Below, in pieces: positions 17,550 through 28,152 of a stretch of 64,000 bases of DNA (position 1 is its first letter; each line of letters starts with the position of its first letter). The notes below the pieces were generated by a model, which worked only from the letters and a program-made list of their open reading frames with translations, searched no databases and was not told the origin of the DNA. This DNA is from an uncultured Bacteroidales bacterium. Lineage in GTDB: Bacteria; Bacteroidota; Bacteroidia; Bacteroidales; Salinivirgaceae. The translations under genes were made by a program, and so were the position numbers. The stretch is taken from contig CALJOM010000004.1 in assembly GCA_937981765.1 (NCBI GenBank), forward strand, positions 105,214 to 169,213. Reading direction: 5' to 3'.

Positions 17550-18923
17550 TTAAAAGATGGGTGCTAGGTCTGTAAACACCGAGGGATAAAGATGTTTGAA
17601 AATAAACACAAATAAAAGAATGATACTTAGGGGAAAAAAGGTTTTAAGGGGAATGTATTCCGATGGCCAAACAGAAAATTTTCTGTAAACGTAGGTTACT
17701 AACAGAATTTTTTCTATAAGAAACGAAATAAATGTTCCCATGGCTATTCCGGCGATTCCCCATATAGTTCCCAGCCAGAGGCTTAACAGAATGTTACTCA
17801 CAATTTCGCATATGGCAATCGGTATCAAAATGTTGTTATGCCTAAGGCCCAGAATTATAGTTTGGGGAAAAAGCAAGCGAGGAAGAACCAATAAAAGATA
17901 AATGTCGAAAACTATGGCTGAACTGACAAATTCGGGGTTAAAAACATGAAAAAATAACCATTGGCTAGTTACCATCAATAGAATTGAAAGCGGAATCAAA
18001 GAAATTAGCAACCGTTGAGATTTAAAACGGATTTGCCGGATGCTCTCCGTTGAGGATGGATTGGCTGCCAAGAGGGGAACCATAGCGTTTCCCAATCCGG
18101 TGGCAAGAATGCTTGTTATGGGTAGCTCACGAGCTCCGTAGCGAAAAATAGCAAATGTCTGTTCATCAAACATAGCAGTTACAATGATTCCGTCGATATA
18201 CGTTCCGGATTCAGCAATTAATCCTGAGACGATAAGCGGAAGCGAGAATTTCGCATATTTTTTTATCCAGATCCAATCGGGATATGATATTTCCGGGTGC
18301 CACAAAATATACAATGTGGCGCAGAAACGCAGGAATGAATAGAAAACCATTCCCAGAACCGCGCCTTCAATGGAGTGAAGCATAAGCAGGCCTAAAACTA
18401 CGGAAAGGACTAAAAACAATGGGGTTAAAAAGCCGCTGTATATTAAGGGAATCTGTCGCTTTTGCAAAACAAACAGATATTCCAATACCATAGAAGGTGT
18501 CCAGAATAATACGTAAATAGTAGAGCTGAGAATAATAAACAATCCGGAACCATTGTAAAAAAGATTGCAAAAATAGAGAATCATTGCTACAATGCCGACA
18601 ATCAATGATAGGCCAATGAAAAGGTAGAATATTTGTGACATTTGTTTCTTAATGGAATTTGGATTGGAAGTATCGGCATAGCTGAGTATGGCTTTGATAA
18701 AGGCATTTACCCAGAAAAAACTAAGCAACCCGGATAAAAATACGAAAAGCTCAAATTGTCCGATATCTGCCATGGGAAGGGTGGTTGAAAACCACCAATG
18801 CGATTTTGCAAGAAGAATAGACACCAATAACATTCCACCAAAACGACCTAATAAAAACACCTGTAAACCAAGCGTTTGGTTCTTTTCTAGGTTAGCGATA
18901 AGGCGTTTTAGAGAAGGAAGCAT
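17550..18923 (-). CDS. Polysaccharide flippase-like MOP-superfamily protein
   Basis: 457 aa from the ATG at 18923; upstream in-frame codons would add a hydrophobic but unlikely extension. It has about twelve to fourteen helices and few charged residues. Family-like segments are LGLQVFLLGRFGGMLL near the N-terminus and YAKFSLPLIVSGLIAESGTY near residue 205, where this family has a conserved Pro/Gly helix start. It probably flips lipid-linked glycans or is a related exporter. No glycan genes adjoin it. It differs clearly from the flippase at 6329-7783. Confidence 0.8.
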   Translation of the reverse strand: MLPSLKRLIANLEKNQTLGLQVFLLGRFGGMLLVSILLAKSHWWFSTTLPMADIGQFELFVFLSGLLSFFWVNAFIKAILSYADTSNPNSIKKQMSQIFYLFIGLSLIVGIVAMILYFCNLFYNGSGLFIILSSTIYVLFWTPSMVLEYLFVLQKRQIPLIYSGFLTPLFLVLSVVLGLLMLHSIEGAVLGMVFYSFLRFCATLYILWHPEISYPDWIWIKKYAKFSLPLIVSGLIAESGTYIDGIIVTAMFDEQTFAIFRYGARELPITSILATGLGNAMVPLLAANPSSTESIRQIRFKSQRLLISLIPLSILLMVTSQWLFFHVFNPEFVSSAIVFDIYLLLVLPRLLFPQTIILGLRHNNILIPIAICEIVSNILLSLWLGTIWGIAGIAMGTFISFLIEKILLVTYVYRKFSVWPSEYIPLKTFFPLSIILLFVFIFKHLYPSVFTDLAPIF

Positions 18924-19114
18924 TAGTTGAATAGTATTTTCCCCGTGATAATTTGGCAAAATATAAAACAAAAGTAGTGTAAATATTTCAGAAATAAAGA
19001 TTAGCACAATCGTAAATACGTTGGGAAATGTCTTTCAGATGAAAATTCTGATAATCGCTGCTGGTAAAATGATACAAAATTTGGATCGGGGTTGTCTAAA
19101 ATTAAAGATAAATA

Positions 19115-19145
19115 TTGCAAAGATCAAATCTTTATATTATCTTTG
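19115..19145 (+). promoter_or_regulatory. tRNA-His promoter
   Basis: TTG at 19115-19117 and TATCTTTG at 19138-19145, separated by 20 bases, match the Bacteroidota -33/-7 pair. The -7 box ends 12 bases before the tRNA. Confidence 0.65.
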
Positions 19146-19157
19146 CATCGTTAAAAT

Positions 19158-19232
19158 GGTGGATGTAGCTCAGTTGGTTAGAGTAGCGGATTGTGGTTCC
19201 GTTGGTCGTGGGTTCGAGTCCCATCTTCCACC
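19158..19232 (+). tRNA. tRNA-His (anticodon GTG)
   Basis: A cloverleaf can be folded: acceptor GTGGATG against CTTCCAC (one T-T mismatch), D arm GCTC/GAGT, anticodon stem GCGGA/TCCGT with loop TTGTGGT giving anticodon GTG, and T arm GTGGG TTCGAGT CCCAT. The extra G at 19158 faces C73, the G-1:C73 identity pair of tRNA-His. The 3' CCA is not encoded. Confidence 0.95.
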
Positions 19233-19233
19233 C

Positions 19234-19270
19234 AAAAAAGCACACCGAATGCGGTGTGCTTTTTGTTTTT
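19234..19270 (+). terminator. Terminator of tRNA-His
   Basis: Stem AAGCACACCG / CGGTGTGCTT (loop AATG) followed by a T-rich tract, directly after the tRNA. Confidence 0.88.
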
Positions 19271-19475
19271 GTGTGCATGATGATTTGTTTTAGGGTGGAT
19301 CTGGAAAAGAGGTGTAATTTTTAAGAATTCTTGGGGTGCAATATTAAATGATTGGATGCTGATAAGAAAAGCGTTTAGTATTCTTATGTATTAATTTAAT
19401 AATTTTTGGGGTATAAAAAACAATTTAAACTTTGAACGGTTTTTAATATAGCTAACTACCTAAAAATAACCAACT

Positions 19476-20531
19476 ATGAAAACAATAGTGTTATATGTTT
19501 TGGGATTTATTAGTGTAAATGTTTCAGGGCAAAATTATTGTTTGCGTTTTTTTGGTAATGGAACCAACGACATTGATCGAGTGAAAATTCCTTTGGATAA
19601 TCCCCACAGAGAAATAGACATAGGTTTAAGTTTTACGATTGAATTTCAGATTAAAGCCAATTTGGAAGATAATCCTTTGGGTGGTTCTGCTATCGAGGGT
19701 TATAATGACGATTGGACTTTAGGTCATATTATTATCGACCGTGACATTTATGGCGCAGGAGATTATGGCGATTACGGGATTTCTCTGGTGAGTGGTCGAA
19801 TAGCCTTTGGTATTAACAATGGTTCGGATTCGTACACGATGATTAGTAATGCAATAGTTGCTGATGGAGATTGGCACTTTGTCGCTTTTACGCGCGATCA
19901 TATTTCTGGGGAAATGAGAGTTTTTATTGATGGCAATTTAGATAAAGCCGTAATGAGTGGGATATTTGGCGATATTAGTTATCGAGATGGCAGGAATACG
20001 GAGTGGCCTAATGATTCTTATTTAGTAATTGGTGCTGAAAAACACGATTATGACAATACAACCTATCCGTCGTTTAATGGATTTTTTGATGAGCTAAGAT
20101 TTTCTGACATAGTTCGATATTCATCCAATTATACGCCTGTTATTCGCTTTAGTGGTGATCAAAACACCATTGCTCTTTATCATTTCGACGAAGGTGAAGG
20201 GATTATCGTTCATGAGAGCAGCAATTCTCAAACGAGTTTGTTAAATGGAATTATCCATTTTGGAGGAAATCCGGCCGGGCCTTTATGGGTTTTGAATGAT
20301 TTTCAATCCATTGTTGAAAAACCAAATAGCCTCAGGTGGTTTTATCCTAACCCAGTACAAAATTTTTTATTCGTAGAGCGATATGATGGTGACTATTCAG
20401 AGATTTTTGATATTCTCGGAAATGTAGTTATCCGTTTTGATGGAAAATCGACAGATGTAAGCGGCTTAAAAGCCGGTATTTATTTTTTAAGGGTTGGGGA
20501 CTTGAATTCAAGATTTGTTAAAATTCCATAA
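19476..20531 (+). CDS. LamG-domain secreted protein with type IX secretion C-terminal domain
   Basis: 351 aa. Signal peptide MKTIVLYVLGFISVNVSGQ. Residues about 45-265 form a laminin-G/concanavalin-like jelly roll, shown by SFTIEFQIKA, WHFVAFTRDHISGEMRVFIDG and FNGFFDELRFSDIVRY, followed by the typical ALYHFDEGEG closing segment. Residues about 280-351 are a type A T9SS sorting domain: FYPNPVQNFLFVE, then a strand with IFDILGNVV, then VSGLKAGIYFLRVGD and a terminal strand. The protein should be exported across the outer membrane and anchored or released. LamG domains bind carbohydrates or proteins; no catalytic domain is present. It stands alone downstream of tRNA-His. No T9SS machinery lies in the window. 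Confidence 0.9.
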   Translation: MKTIVLYVLGFISVNVSGQNYCLRFFGNGTNDIDRVKIPLDNPHREIDIGLSFTIEFQIKANLEDNPLGGSAIEGYNDDWTLGHIIIDRDIYGAGDYGDYGISLVSGRIAFGINNGSDSYTMISNAIVADGDWHFVAFTRDHISGEMRVFIDGNLDKAVMSGIFGDISYRDGRNTEWPNDSYLVIGAEKHDYDNTTYPSFNGFFDELRFSDIVRYSSNYTPVIRFSGDQNTIALYHFDEGEGIIVHESSNSQTSLLNGIIHFGGNPAGPLWVLNDFQSIVEKPNSLRWFYPNPVQNFLFVERYDGDYSEIFDILGNVVIRFDGKSTDVSGLKAGIYFLRVGDLNSRFVKIP

Positions 20532-20997
20532 TCATAAAGGGATCTCACCAATTTAGGGGTATTTCAGACTTGGCGTTATGCTCCAGACCGATGGTTATAC
20601 ATGTGTTTGAATTTAAATATTGTTTATAGGCGAATCGTTAATAAGTGAATTTACTTTGAGTTTTCTGAACATAAGCTAATTGGGGTTGCCAAAGAGTAAT
20701 AGCCGAGTTAATGCTGATTTTAAGTATGTATTGAATAAAACGATATTTTATGCATAATTGGGGTCGCACGACAAAGATTGTTTGTGATTAACCCGTTTGT
20801 TTGGGTTTTATAACATTCGGATGATTCGTGGAATGGTATGCAACAAGTTGTATTTTAGAATACAATTGTTGGATGTACATTTGATTTAGGCTGGGATTTT
20901 TGGGGTTAATGAGCCAACTATTGCTAATTTTAAGTTCATTGAAGGGGGTTAATAGATTGGTCAAAAGGATTGATGTTATAAAAATGGAAGGGATTGA
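20532..20997. other. Gene-free region between the T9SS cargo gene and metF
   Basis: 466 bases without a credible gene on either strand. The only structure noted is a weak hairpin AACCC/GGGTT at 20790-20807 followed by TT, a possible terminator. Several TTGGGG/GGGGTT runs give it a G-skewed look, but no repeat unit was established. Confidence 0.5.
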
Positions 20998-21951
20998 TTA
21001 GAAGACTTGCCGAATAATGTTTTCGACGCTGTTGGGCTGGCTCATGGTGAAGAAGTGGATTACGGGCACTCCGTGTTGTTTCAGTTCTTTACATTGCATT
21101 ACAGACCACTCTACGCCTACTTGCTGAACCTCTAGGTTGGTTTTGCATTTTTTAACTTCAGCTACAAGTTCGTCGGGCAGTTGGATATGAAACAGCCGGG
21201 GGAGTATTTCAAGGTGGTTGAAGTTATTCAGGGGGTTGATTCCCGGTATAATTGGGACGTTTATTCCTATGTTGTGGCAGGCCTCTACAAATCGGAAAAA
21301 CTTTTGGTTGTCGTAGAACATTTGGGTAACAATGTAGTGGGCGCCGGCGTCTATTTTTTCCTTGAGGTGTTGAAGGTCGGTTTCAAAATCGGGGGCCTCG
21401 CCGTGTTTTTCAGGATATCCTGCAACGCCTATGCAGAAGTTGGTTTTTCTCAGCGCTATGTCGGGTTGTTCCAAATATATGCCGTTGTTCATGTCAACAA
21501 TTTGTTTAACCAATCCAACGGCATTAGCATGCCCTAACGCATGGGGGGTAAATTTTTCTTCTCCTTTGAGTGGATCGCCACGGAGGGCAAACACGTTTTC
21601 AAATTCCAGAAATGAGTAGTCGATAAGCATTTGCTCAATTTCATGTTTTGAAAATCCGCCGCATATAATGTGAGGAACAACTTCGGCGTTGTATTTGTAT
21701 TTGAGTGCTACGGCAATTCCGACCGAGCCGGGTCGGCGGTTAATTTTTCGTCGTTCAATGGTTCCATCGGGTCGGTAGGTGTATTTTATTTCTTCGCGAT
21801 GATAGGTGACGTTAATAAAGCTGGGATTAAATTCAACCAATGGTTGAAGTGTTTTATGGATATTTTCGAGCGAGTGTCCGCGCAGTGGTGGAACAATCTC
21901 CAGCGAGATAAGTGTTTTCCTGGTGTTTTTAATGAAATCAACAATGTTCAT
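20998..21951 (-). CDS. metF: 5,10-methylenetetrahydrofolate reductase
   Basis: 317 aa TIM-barrel flavoprotein that makes 5-methyltetrahydrofolate, the methyl donor for MetH encoded just upstream. Signatures are ISLEIVPPLRG at the N-terminus (catalytic Glu), FINVTYHR, HIICGGFSKHEIEQML, NVFALRGDPL (folate/FAD contact), GVAGYPEKH and YIVTQMFYDN. It starts 23 bases after the metH stop, so it is cotranscribed with metH and the two work in sequence. Confidence 0.96.
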   Translation of the reverse strand: MNIVDFIKNTRKTLISLEIVPPLRGHSLENIHKTLQPLVEFNPSFINVTYHREEIKYTYRPDGTIERRKINRRPGSVGIAVALKYKYNAEVVPHIICGGFSKHEIEQMLIDYSFLEFENVFALRGDPLKGEEKFTPHALGHANAVGLVKQIVDMNNGIYLEQPDIALRKTNFCIGVAGYPEKHGEAPDFETDLQHLKEKIDAGAHYIVTQMFYDNQKFFRFVEACHNIGINVPIIPGINPLNNFNHLEILPRLFHIQLPDELVAEVKKCKTNLEVQQVGVEWSVMQCKELKQHGVPVIHFFTMSQPNSVENIIRQVF

Positions 21952-21974
21952 TACCTGCGGTGTGTTTACAAAAT

Positions 21975-24900
21975 TTATTGTATGAAGGTTTTGAGTTTAT
22001 CTGCCGGAATGTTTTTTACCTGGGAAAGTTTTTCGAGTTGTTCCTGGCCAATATTGTCGAGGTGGAAATATTGCGCCTGTGGGTGGGCAAAATACCATCC
22101 GCAAATCGATGCTGCCGGTACCATGGCATAGGTTTCGGTTAAAAATATTTGGCAGTTGTTTTCCACCTGCATGAGGTCGAAAAGCGTGCGTTTTTCCGTG
22201 TGGTCGGGACATGCCGGGTATCCTGCGGCGGGTCGGATTCCGCGGTATTTTTCTTTGAGAATGTTTTTTATGTCAAGCGACTCGTCGGGTGCGTAGCCCC
22301 AAAGTTCGGTGCGAACTTTGTAGTGTAGCCATTCGGCTCCGGCTTCTGCCAACCTGTCGGCGAGAATTTTCGACAAAATGGCCAGGTAATCGTTGTTTTG
22401 CTTTTTGTATTGCTCAACAAGGGTTTCAAGCCCAATGCCGGCCGTTATGGCAAATGTTCCAAGGTAATCGGTAGTTTGGGTTTCTTTTGGAGCAATAAAG
22501 TCGGCCAGGCATAAATTGTATTCTCCGGAGGGCTTTTTCTGGAGGTTTCGCAAAAAGTGAAAACGGCAAAGCAGACTATTATCGGCTGGGGAAAACACCT
22601 CAACGTTGTTCCCTTCGGAATTGGCCGGAAACAATGCCACAACGGCTTTGGCTGAAAGCGTTTTGGTTTCAGCCCATTGGTTTAACAGGTTTTGAGCGTC
22701 GTTGTAAAGTTTGGTGGCTTCGGGGCCGTTTACGGGATCTGTTAATATTTCGGGATATTTTCCGCGCATATCCCAGGCGAGGAAAAAGAATGTCCAGTCG
22801 ATAAAGTGAATTATCTCCGACAGAGGAATGTTTTCAAACCGGGTTATCCCGAGTTTGTGTGGAGCAATAATTTCTGCCTGATTGAGAAGGAACGGGAACC
22901 GGTTTTGGTTTGCTTGCTCCAGGGTTACGTATTCTTTTTTCAGCTGTTCGTTAAGCCAGCGCTGAGAAATGGTTTCGTAGTGTTGTTTCAGTTGGTTGGC
23001 AAACGCCTCTTTTGTGGATGGGTTGAGAAGTTGCGAGACTACCTGTATGGATTTGCTGGCGTCTTTTACATGAACTACCGGCTGAGTGTAGTTGGGGGCA
23101 ATTTTAAGTGCGGTGTGAAGCTCGCTGGTGGTTGCTCCGCCGATAAGCAGCGGGATGGTGAGTTTTTTCTCGTTCATGGCTCTGGCCACATTGGCCATTT
23201 CTATGAGCGAGGGGGTAATAAGTCCGCTTAGGCCTACCAAATCGGGCTTGTGCTTTTCGATGTTTTCCAGAATTATTTCGGTGGGGACCATAACCCCTAG
23301 GTCGATAATTTCGTAATTGTTGCAACTAAGCACAACGCCTACAATGTTTTTCCCGATATCGTGAACATCGCCCTTTACGGTTGCCAGCAGGATTTTTCCT
23401 TTGGATTGGTGTTGAGCGTTGGCGTTTTTCTCGCGAATAATGGGTTCGAGATATTCCACGGCATATTTCATTACCCGCGCACTTTTAACCACCTGGGGCA
23501 AAAACATACGTCCTGAGCCAAAAAGGTCGCCGATTTCGTTCATGGCATACATAAGCGGCCCTTCTATAATGCCAAGGGGATTTTTGTATTGTGGAATAAG
23601 TTCGTCAAGGTCGGGATGAATATAGTCGGTAATGCCTTTAATAAGGGCGTACTTTAATCGTTGTTCGACGGGGAGATTCCGCCATTCCTGTGCCTTTTCC
23701 GGAGTTTTTGATTTTTCTTTCAGGCTTTCGGCATACACGAGAAGGCGTTCGGTGGCATCGGCACGGCGGTTGAGCACCAGATCTTCGGCCAGGGTAAGAA
23801 GGTTTTTGTCGATATCTTCGTAAACTTGCAACATGGAGGGGTTTACAATTCCCATGTCCAGACCGTTTTGTATGGCGTGATAAAGAAACACGGAATGGAG
23901 GGCTTCCCGAACTGTATTGTTTCCCCGAAACGAGAACGAAAGGTTGCTGATTCCTCCGCTGGTTTTCGCATTCGGAAGGTTTTGCTTTATCCAGGCACAG
24001 GCTTTAATAAAATCAACGGCATAGCTGTTGTGTTCTTTTATTCCGGTGCCTATGGCCAATACATTGGGGTCGAAAATAATGTCTTGGGGTGGGAAGTTTA
24101 AACGGTTAACCAGCAGGTTGTAAGATCGTTGGGCTATTTCAATTTTGCGTTCGAAGGTGTCGGCCTGTCCTTTTTCGTCGAAGAGCATTACTACCACCGC
24201 GGCACCAAGGTTTCGGATTTCCTGTGCGTGCTGTAAAAAGACTTCTTCGCCTTCTTTCAGGCTAATGGAGTTTACAATGCCTTTTCCCTGAATACATTTT
24301 AAACCCGCATGGATAATTTCCCAATTAGAGCTGTCGATCATAATGGGAACTTTACAGATTTCGGGTTCGGTGGAAACCAGATTCAGGAATGTGGTCATGG
24401 CTTTAACTCCGTCAATTAAGGCGTCGTCCATGCAGACATCAATAATCTGGGCGCCATTCTCAACCTGCTCTGCAGCAATGGATAAGGCTTCAGAATATTT
24501 TTCTTCCCGAATGAGCTTGGCAAACTTGGCCGATCCGGCAACATTGGTGCGTTCGCCAACGTTTAAAAAGTTGGTATTGTGCCGAATTTCTACCATCTCC
24601 AGCCCTGAAAATCGTGTTTTGGGCTCAATGGAGGGGATTTTTCGGGGAGGATATTGGGCTGCTACCTTAGCAATTGCCTCAATATGAAGCGGATTAGTTC
24701 CGCAGCAGCCTCCAATAATGTTAACCAGGCCATTTTTGCAGTACGTTTCCACAATTTGTGCCATTTCTCGGGCCGACTGATCGTATTCTCCCAGAGCGTT
24801 GGGGAGGCCGGCATTGGGATGTGCACTAACATGGCAGGTGGCAATGTTTGAAAGGCGCTCGATATAAGGTTTAAGCTGTTCAGCACCCAGGGCGCAGTTG

Positions 24901-25628
24901 AGTCCTATGCTAAGGGGGGTGGAATGTTCCAGCGAGGTGTAAAAGGCTTCCAGGGTTTGACCGGACAGGGTTCTTCCCGCTGCATCGGTAATGGTGCCGG
25001 AAAGCATTATAGGAATATCAATTCCGGTGTCTTTTTGGAATTGTTTAGCCGCGTAAATGGCGGCTTTAGCGTTGAGGGTATCGAAAATGGTTTCTATCAG
25101 CAACAAATCTGCTCCGCCATCTGCTAGTCCTTTAATTTGTTCATAATAGGCCTGAAAGAGCTTGTCGAAGGTTAGCTTTCTGAAACTCGGGTTGTTTACA
25201 TCGGCCGAGAGGCTGGTGGTTTGATTGGTTGGGCCTATGCTACCGGCAACAAATCGTGGTTTTTCAGGTGTTGAAAATTTATTGGCTGCGTTGCGGGCAA
25301 GTTGGGCTGCTTCGTAGTTGATTTGATACACATAATTTTCCAAACCATAGTCGGCTTGCGAAATGGCGTTGGCATTAAAGGTGTTGGTTTCAATTATATC
25401 TGCGCCGGCCTCCAAATATTTTTCATGAATCTGCGAAATTATCTGCGGTTGAGTGATAACCAAAAGGTCGTTGTTGCCGACAAGCGGCATTGGATGGTTG
25501 AGAAACTTTGTCCCGCGAAAATCAGCTTCCGTAAGTCGATGACGCTGGATCATGGTTCCCATAGCGCCATCGAGAACCAGAATTTTTTCGCTGAGGAGTT
25601 TTGTTAGGGTGTTTATGGTTGGGTTCAT
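21975..25628 (-). CDS. metH: Cobalamin-dependent methionine synthase
   Basis: 1217 aa, full-length four-module enzyme, starting at the ATG at 25628 (a TTG two codons earlier is less likely). In order: homocysteine-binding domain with [13 protein letters not shown] and the zinc-ligand [11 protein letters not shown] near residue 310; pterin-binding domain ([18 protein letters not shown], near 355); cobalamin cap and binding domain with the [14 protein letters not shown]is motif near 750; and the C-terminal AdoMet activation domain with [15 protein letters not shown] near 1130. It transfers the methyl group of methyltetrahydrofolate to homocysteine. It is followed by metF and preceded by the yfhO-like gene, only 6 bases apart. 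No cobalamin or SAM riboswitch was seen, as it is not first in its operon. Confidence 0.98.
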   Translation of the reverse strand: MNPTINTLTKLLSEKILVLDGAMGTMIQRHRLTEADFRGTKFLNHPMPLVGNNDLLVITQPQIISQIHEKYLEAGADIIETNTFNANAISQADYGLENYVYQINYEAAQLARNAANKFSTPEKPRFVAGSIGPTNQTTSLSADVNNPSFRKLTFDKLFQAYYEQIKGLADGGADLLLIETIFDTLNAKAAIYAAKQFQKDTGIDIPIMLSGTITDAAGRTLSGQTLEAFYTSLEHSTPLSIGLNCALGAEQLKPYIERLSNIATCHVSAHPNAGLPNALGEYDQSAREMAQIVETYCKNGLVNIIGGCCGTNPLHIEAIAKVAAQYPPRKIPSIEPKTRFSGLEMVEIRHNTNFLNVGERTNVAGSAKFAKLIREEKYSEALSIAAEQVENGAQIIDVCMDDALIDGVKAMTTFLNLVSTEPEICKVPIMIDSSNWEIIHAGLKCIQGKGIVNSISLKEGEEVFLQHAQEIRNLGAAVVVMLFDEKGQADTFERKIEIAQRSYNLLVNRLNFPPQDIIFDPNVLAIGTGIKEHNSYAVDFIKACAWIKQNLPNAKTSGGISNLSFSFRGNNTVREALHSVFLYHAIQNGLDMGIVNPSMLQVYEDIDKNLLTLAEDLVLNRRADATERLLVYAESLKEKSKTPEKAQEWRNLPVEQRLKYALIKGITDYIHPDLDELIPQYKNPLGIIEGPLMYAMNEIGDLFGSGRMFLPQVVKSARVMKYAVEYLEPIIREKNANAQHQSKGKILLATVKGDVHDIGKNIVGVVLSCNNYEIIDLGVMVPTEIILENIEKHKPDLVGLSGLITPSLIEMANVARAMNEKKLTIPLLIGGATTSELHTALKIAPNYTQPVVHVKDASKSIQVVSQLLNPSTKEAFANQLKQHYETISQRWLNEQLKKEYVTLEQANQNRFPFLLNQAEIIAPHKLGITRFENIPLSEIIHFIDWTFFFLAWDMRGKYPEILTDPVNGPEATKLYNDAQNLLNQWAETKTLSAKAVVALFPANSEGNNVEVFSPADNSLLCRFHFLRNLQKKPSGEYNLCLADFIAPKETQTTDYLGTFAITAGIGLETLVEQYKKQNNDYLAILSKILADRLAEAGAEWLHYKVRTELWGYAPDESLDIKNILKEKYRGIRPAAGYPACPDHTEKRTLFDLMQVENNCQIFLTETYAMVPAASICGWYFAHPQAQYFHLDNIGQEQLEKLSQVKNIPADKLKTFIQ

Positions 25629-25634
25629 AATCAA

Positions 25635-28130
25635 TTATTCTTTATCGGTGTTTTGAACCTCAAATTTTTTAATCCAGCGATGTTGATTCAGGGATAGTAT
25701 GGCTATAACGATTCCCAAAACAAGCAACAATCCGGAGCTTGCGTAGGATATAATGTTTCCGGTGAAAAAGGATTTTGGCCTGAATTCAAACTCTATAATG
25801 CCTTCGCCGGCTGGCAAAATTAGTCCGCGTAACAGATAGTTTACCCTCAGAATTTCGGCTTTCTGTCCGTTTATGTAGGCTTCCCAACCTTTGGGATAAA
25901 AGATTTCGGAAAACACAGCCAAAACCTGTTCTTTGGAGGTGTATTGATATTTTAACCTATTGGGGTGATAGTTGATTAACGTTATGGATGAATTAGACGA
26001 CGACCCAAATGAAAGATTCGGGAATTCTTCGCCCAGAACAGCGGTGGTCTTAAGATTTACGTTGTTTAATGCTAACATTTCGTTTTTAGCACCTTGGGTT
26101 TGATACACCGAATCCACAATCCAGGCAGGACCGAAAGCATATGTGTTAATCAGTGGCGGATTGTCGGGAGAAACAATCAAATAGCGAGTGTTTAACATAT
26201 TCAGAACCTGAGATTGATGTAGCAAACTATCGATTCCACCGACGGTTGGTTTTACTGATAGATAGTTTATGAGTTGCTGCATCTCCGGAATTATTTGCCA
26301 ATCGATAAGTTCTTGATAACGTTGCATCTTTGCTCCATGATAACCACCAATGCTGTGGTGAAAATAGGATGTAGCGGCATCGTTGAAGGTGTTTCCGGCA
26401 AGGTTCAATACACGGTAGTGGTCTTTATCACGGAGAATGTATTTGTTGGCTTCGGTGGGTTTGTAAGGTTGCGCCTGAAGTTCGCCTCTAGAAACCCAGT
26501 TTTCATTTTGGGCATATCGTAGCGAAACGGGAATTAGATCCAGGGCAAACAATAATGCCAGCAGTGCAACTGCCAAAGATTTTTTGATTTTGTTTTTCAA
26601 AACGGCAAAAACTAATCCGCTGGTAACCAATATAAAAAGAAGCGATCGATAGATGTCGTTTTTGAATATGATGAGGCGGTCGGCCTTGAGGGATTTTTGA
26701 ATTATCTCGGGCAACTGGGAGTCAGATCTCCCAACCATATCCATTGTCAGGGGAATAGCTATCCAAATCAGAATAAGCAGGGCAGATAGGCTGGCTGTCG
26801 TGTAAAGAAGAGGTTTTTTAACTTGATTGAAATAGATGTTTTGATTCAAAATCCTGTCGAAAGCGAGAATTGCCAGAAGAGGAACCGTAAATTGCACTAT
26901 AACCAGGGTCATACTTACGGTTCTAAACTTGTTGTATGCCGGAATGTAGTGGATAAAGAGCTCGTTAAACCACATAAAGTGCTTACCCCAGGCCAGGAAT
27001 ATGGCCAGAATGGTTACACCCAAAATCCACCATTTGAATCTTCCTCTAACAATAAAAAAAGCGAGAAGGAATAGAAAAATTACCGATGCGCCTAAATATA
27101 CCGGACCGGATGTAAAGGGTTGTTCGCCCCAATAGGTATCGAGATATGAGGCGTATTGGTCGGCGGTTCGTTTTCCGTAGTTTTGTTCAATGGTTTTGTA
27201 GGTTTCGCTGTTTTTCCCCAGGTTCATATGGCTTGAGCCGCCTTTTAGATTAGGGACAAGCAGGTTAAGTGTTTCAACTTTTCCGTAGCTCCATGCTGTA
27301 ATGTAATCGATGGGTAGCCCAGTTGTGGATTGATTTTTAGACTCTACAATGTTGGGTTTTCCCCTCATGGAAAATTTTCCGTATTCGTAAACTGTCCAGA
27401 GGGTGGTGAGATTAGAGGCTGCGGCCAGTAATGCTCCAACAAATAACCAGAGCATTTTGGTTGCAAACGAGGCTATGAGTTTTTGCCGTAAAGCGCGGGT
27501 AAACTCATATAATCCCAGAAAAACAAGTATAATAGCGGTGTAATAGGTTATTTGTAAGTGATTTACATAGAGCTGCATCGATAATGCCAAAGCAAAAAGT
27601 ATGGTTCCCTGAAGAATATTTTTTCTCAACGTAAACCAAAAAGCCCCAACAACCAAAGGAAGGTATCCTATCGCCATTACTTTGGTGATATGCCCGGCAT
27701 CGATAATAATTATTGAATAGGTTGAAAACGCATACGCGATAGCTCCGGCAATGCTAATTCTGGGTGATACGCCAAAAAGCAGCAATGCCAGATAAAAGCC
27801 AATCATGTAGAGGAAAAGATGATTAGCCGGTCGCGGATGATAAAGATTTAGAAGGTTGTGAATATGTCGAGTTAGGTTGGCAAATCCGGGGTTATTCATG
27901 AGAAAGGTGGGCATTCCGCCAAACATTCGGTCGGTCCAAAGGGCATATTCACCGGTGTTTTTTTCCAGTTCTTTGAGTTCCTGAACCATTCCGGCATAGG
28001 CCATCATATCTCCTTGTCGGAGCATTTTTCCCTCCAGTACCGGATTAAAATAAGCAAAACTTAAGATGATGAATATCCCTAGTGCAACGAGGTGCGGCCG
28101 AATTTGCTGGAAGTCGATAAATTTTTTCAT
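25635..28130 (-). CDS. YfhO-family membrane protein
   Basis: 831 aa from the ATG at 28130. The first two thirds have about a dozen transmembrane helices, beginning LVALGIFIILSFAYFNPVLE, and a GT-C-like layout; the last 200 residues are a soluble, beta-rich domain ending in a final helix near 790-815. Conserved-looking segments include MFGGMPTF after the first loop and FSEIFYPKGWEAYING near the C-terminus, both typical of YfhO. In Firmicutes YfhO glycosylates lipoteichoic acid; in Bacteroidota the substrate is not known, so only the GT-C-like membrane enzyme class is inferred. It lies between rseP (22-base gap) and metH. Confidence 0.85.
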   Translation of the reverse strand: MKKFIDFQQIRPHLVALGIFIILSFAYFNPVLEGKMLRQGDMMAYAGMVQELKELEKNTGEYALWTDRMFGGMPTFLMNNPGFANLTRHIHNLLNLYHPRPANHLFLYMIGFYLALLLFGVSPRISIAGAIAYAFSTYSIIIIDAGHITKVMAIGYLPLVVGAFWFTLRKNILQGTILFALALSMQLYVNHLQITYYTAIILVFLGLYEFTRALRQKLIASFATKMLWLFVGALLAAASNLTTLWTVYEYGKFSMRGKPNIVESKNQSTTGLPIDYITAWSYGKVETLNLLVPNLKGGSSHMNLGKNSETYKTIEQNYGKRTADQYASYLDTYWGEQPFTSGPVYLGASVIFLFLLAFFIVRGRFKWWILGVTILAIFLAWGKHFMWFNELFIHYIPAYNKFRTVSMTLVIVQFTVPLLAILAFDRILNQNIYFNQVKKPLLYTTASLSALLILIWIAIPLTMDMVGRSDSQLPEIIQKSLKADRLIIFKNDIYRSLLFILVTSGLVFAVLKNKIKKSLAVALLALLFALDLIPVSLRYAQNENWVSRGELQAQPYKPTEANKYILRDKDHYRVLNLAGNTFNDAATSYFHHSIGGYHGAKMQRYQELIDWQIIPEMQQLINYLSVKPTVGGIDSLLHQSQVLNMLNTRYLIVSPDNPPLINTYAFGPAWIVDSVYQTQGAKNEMLALNNVNLKTTAVLGEEFPNLSFGSSSNSSITLINYHPNRLKYQYTSKEQVLAVFSEIFYPKGWEAYINGQKAEILRVNYLLRGLILPAGEGIIEFEFRPKSFFTGNIISYASSGLLLVLGIVIAILSLNQHRWIKKFEVQNTDKE

Positions 28131-28152
28131 AACAGGTATATTTTGTATAGGG

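Noticed and set aside
19021..19293. 90-codon plus-strand frame spanning the tRNA-His
   Set aside because: It runs through the tRNA and its terminator, so it is not a gene.
21670..22131. 153-codon plus-strand frame
   Set aside because: Antisense to metF and metH, crosses their junction and shows no family features.
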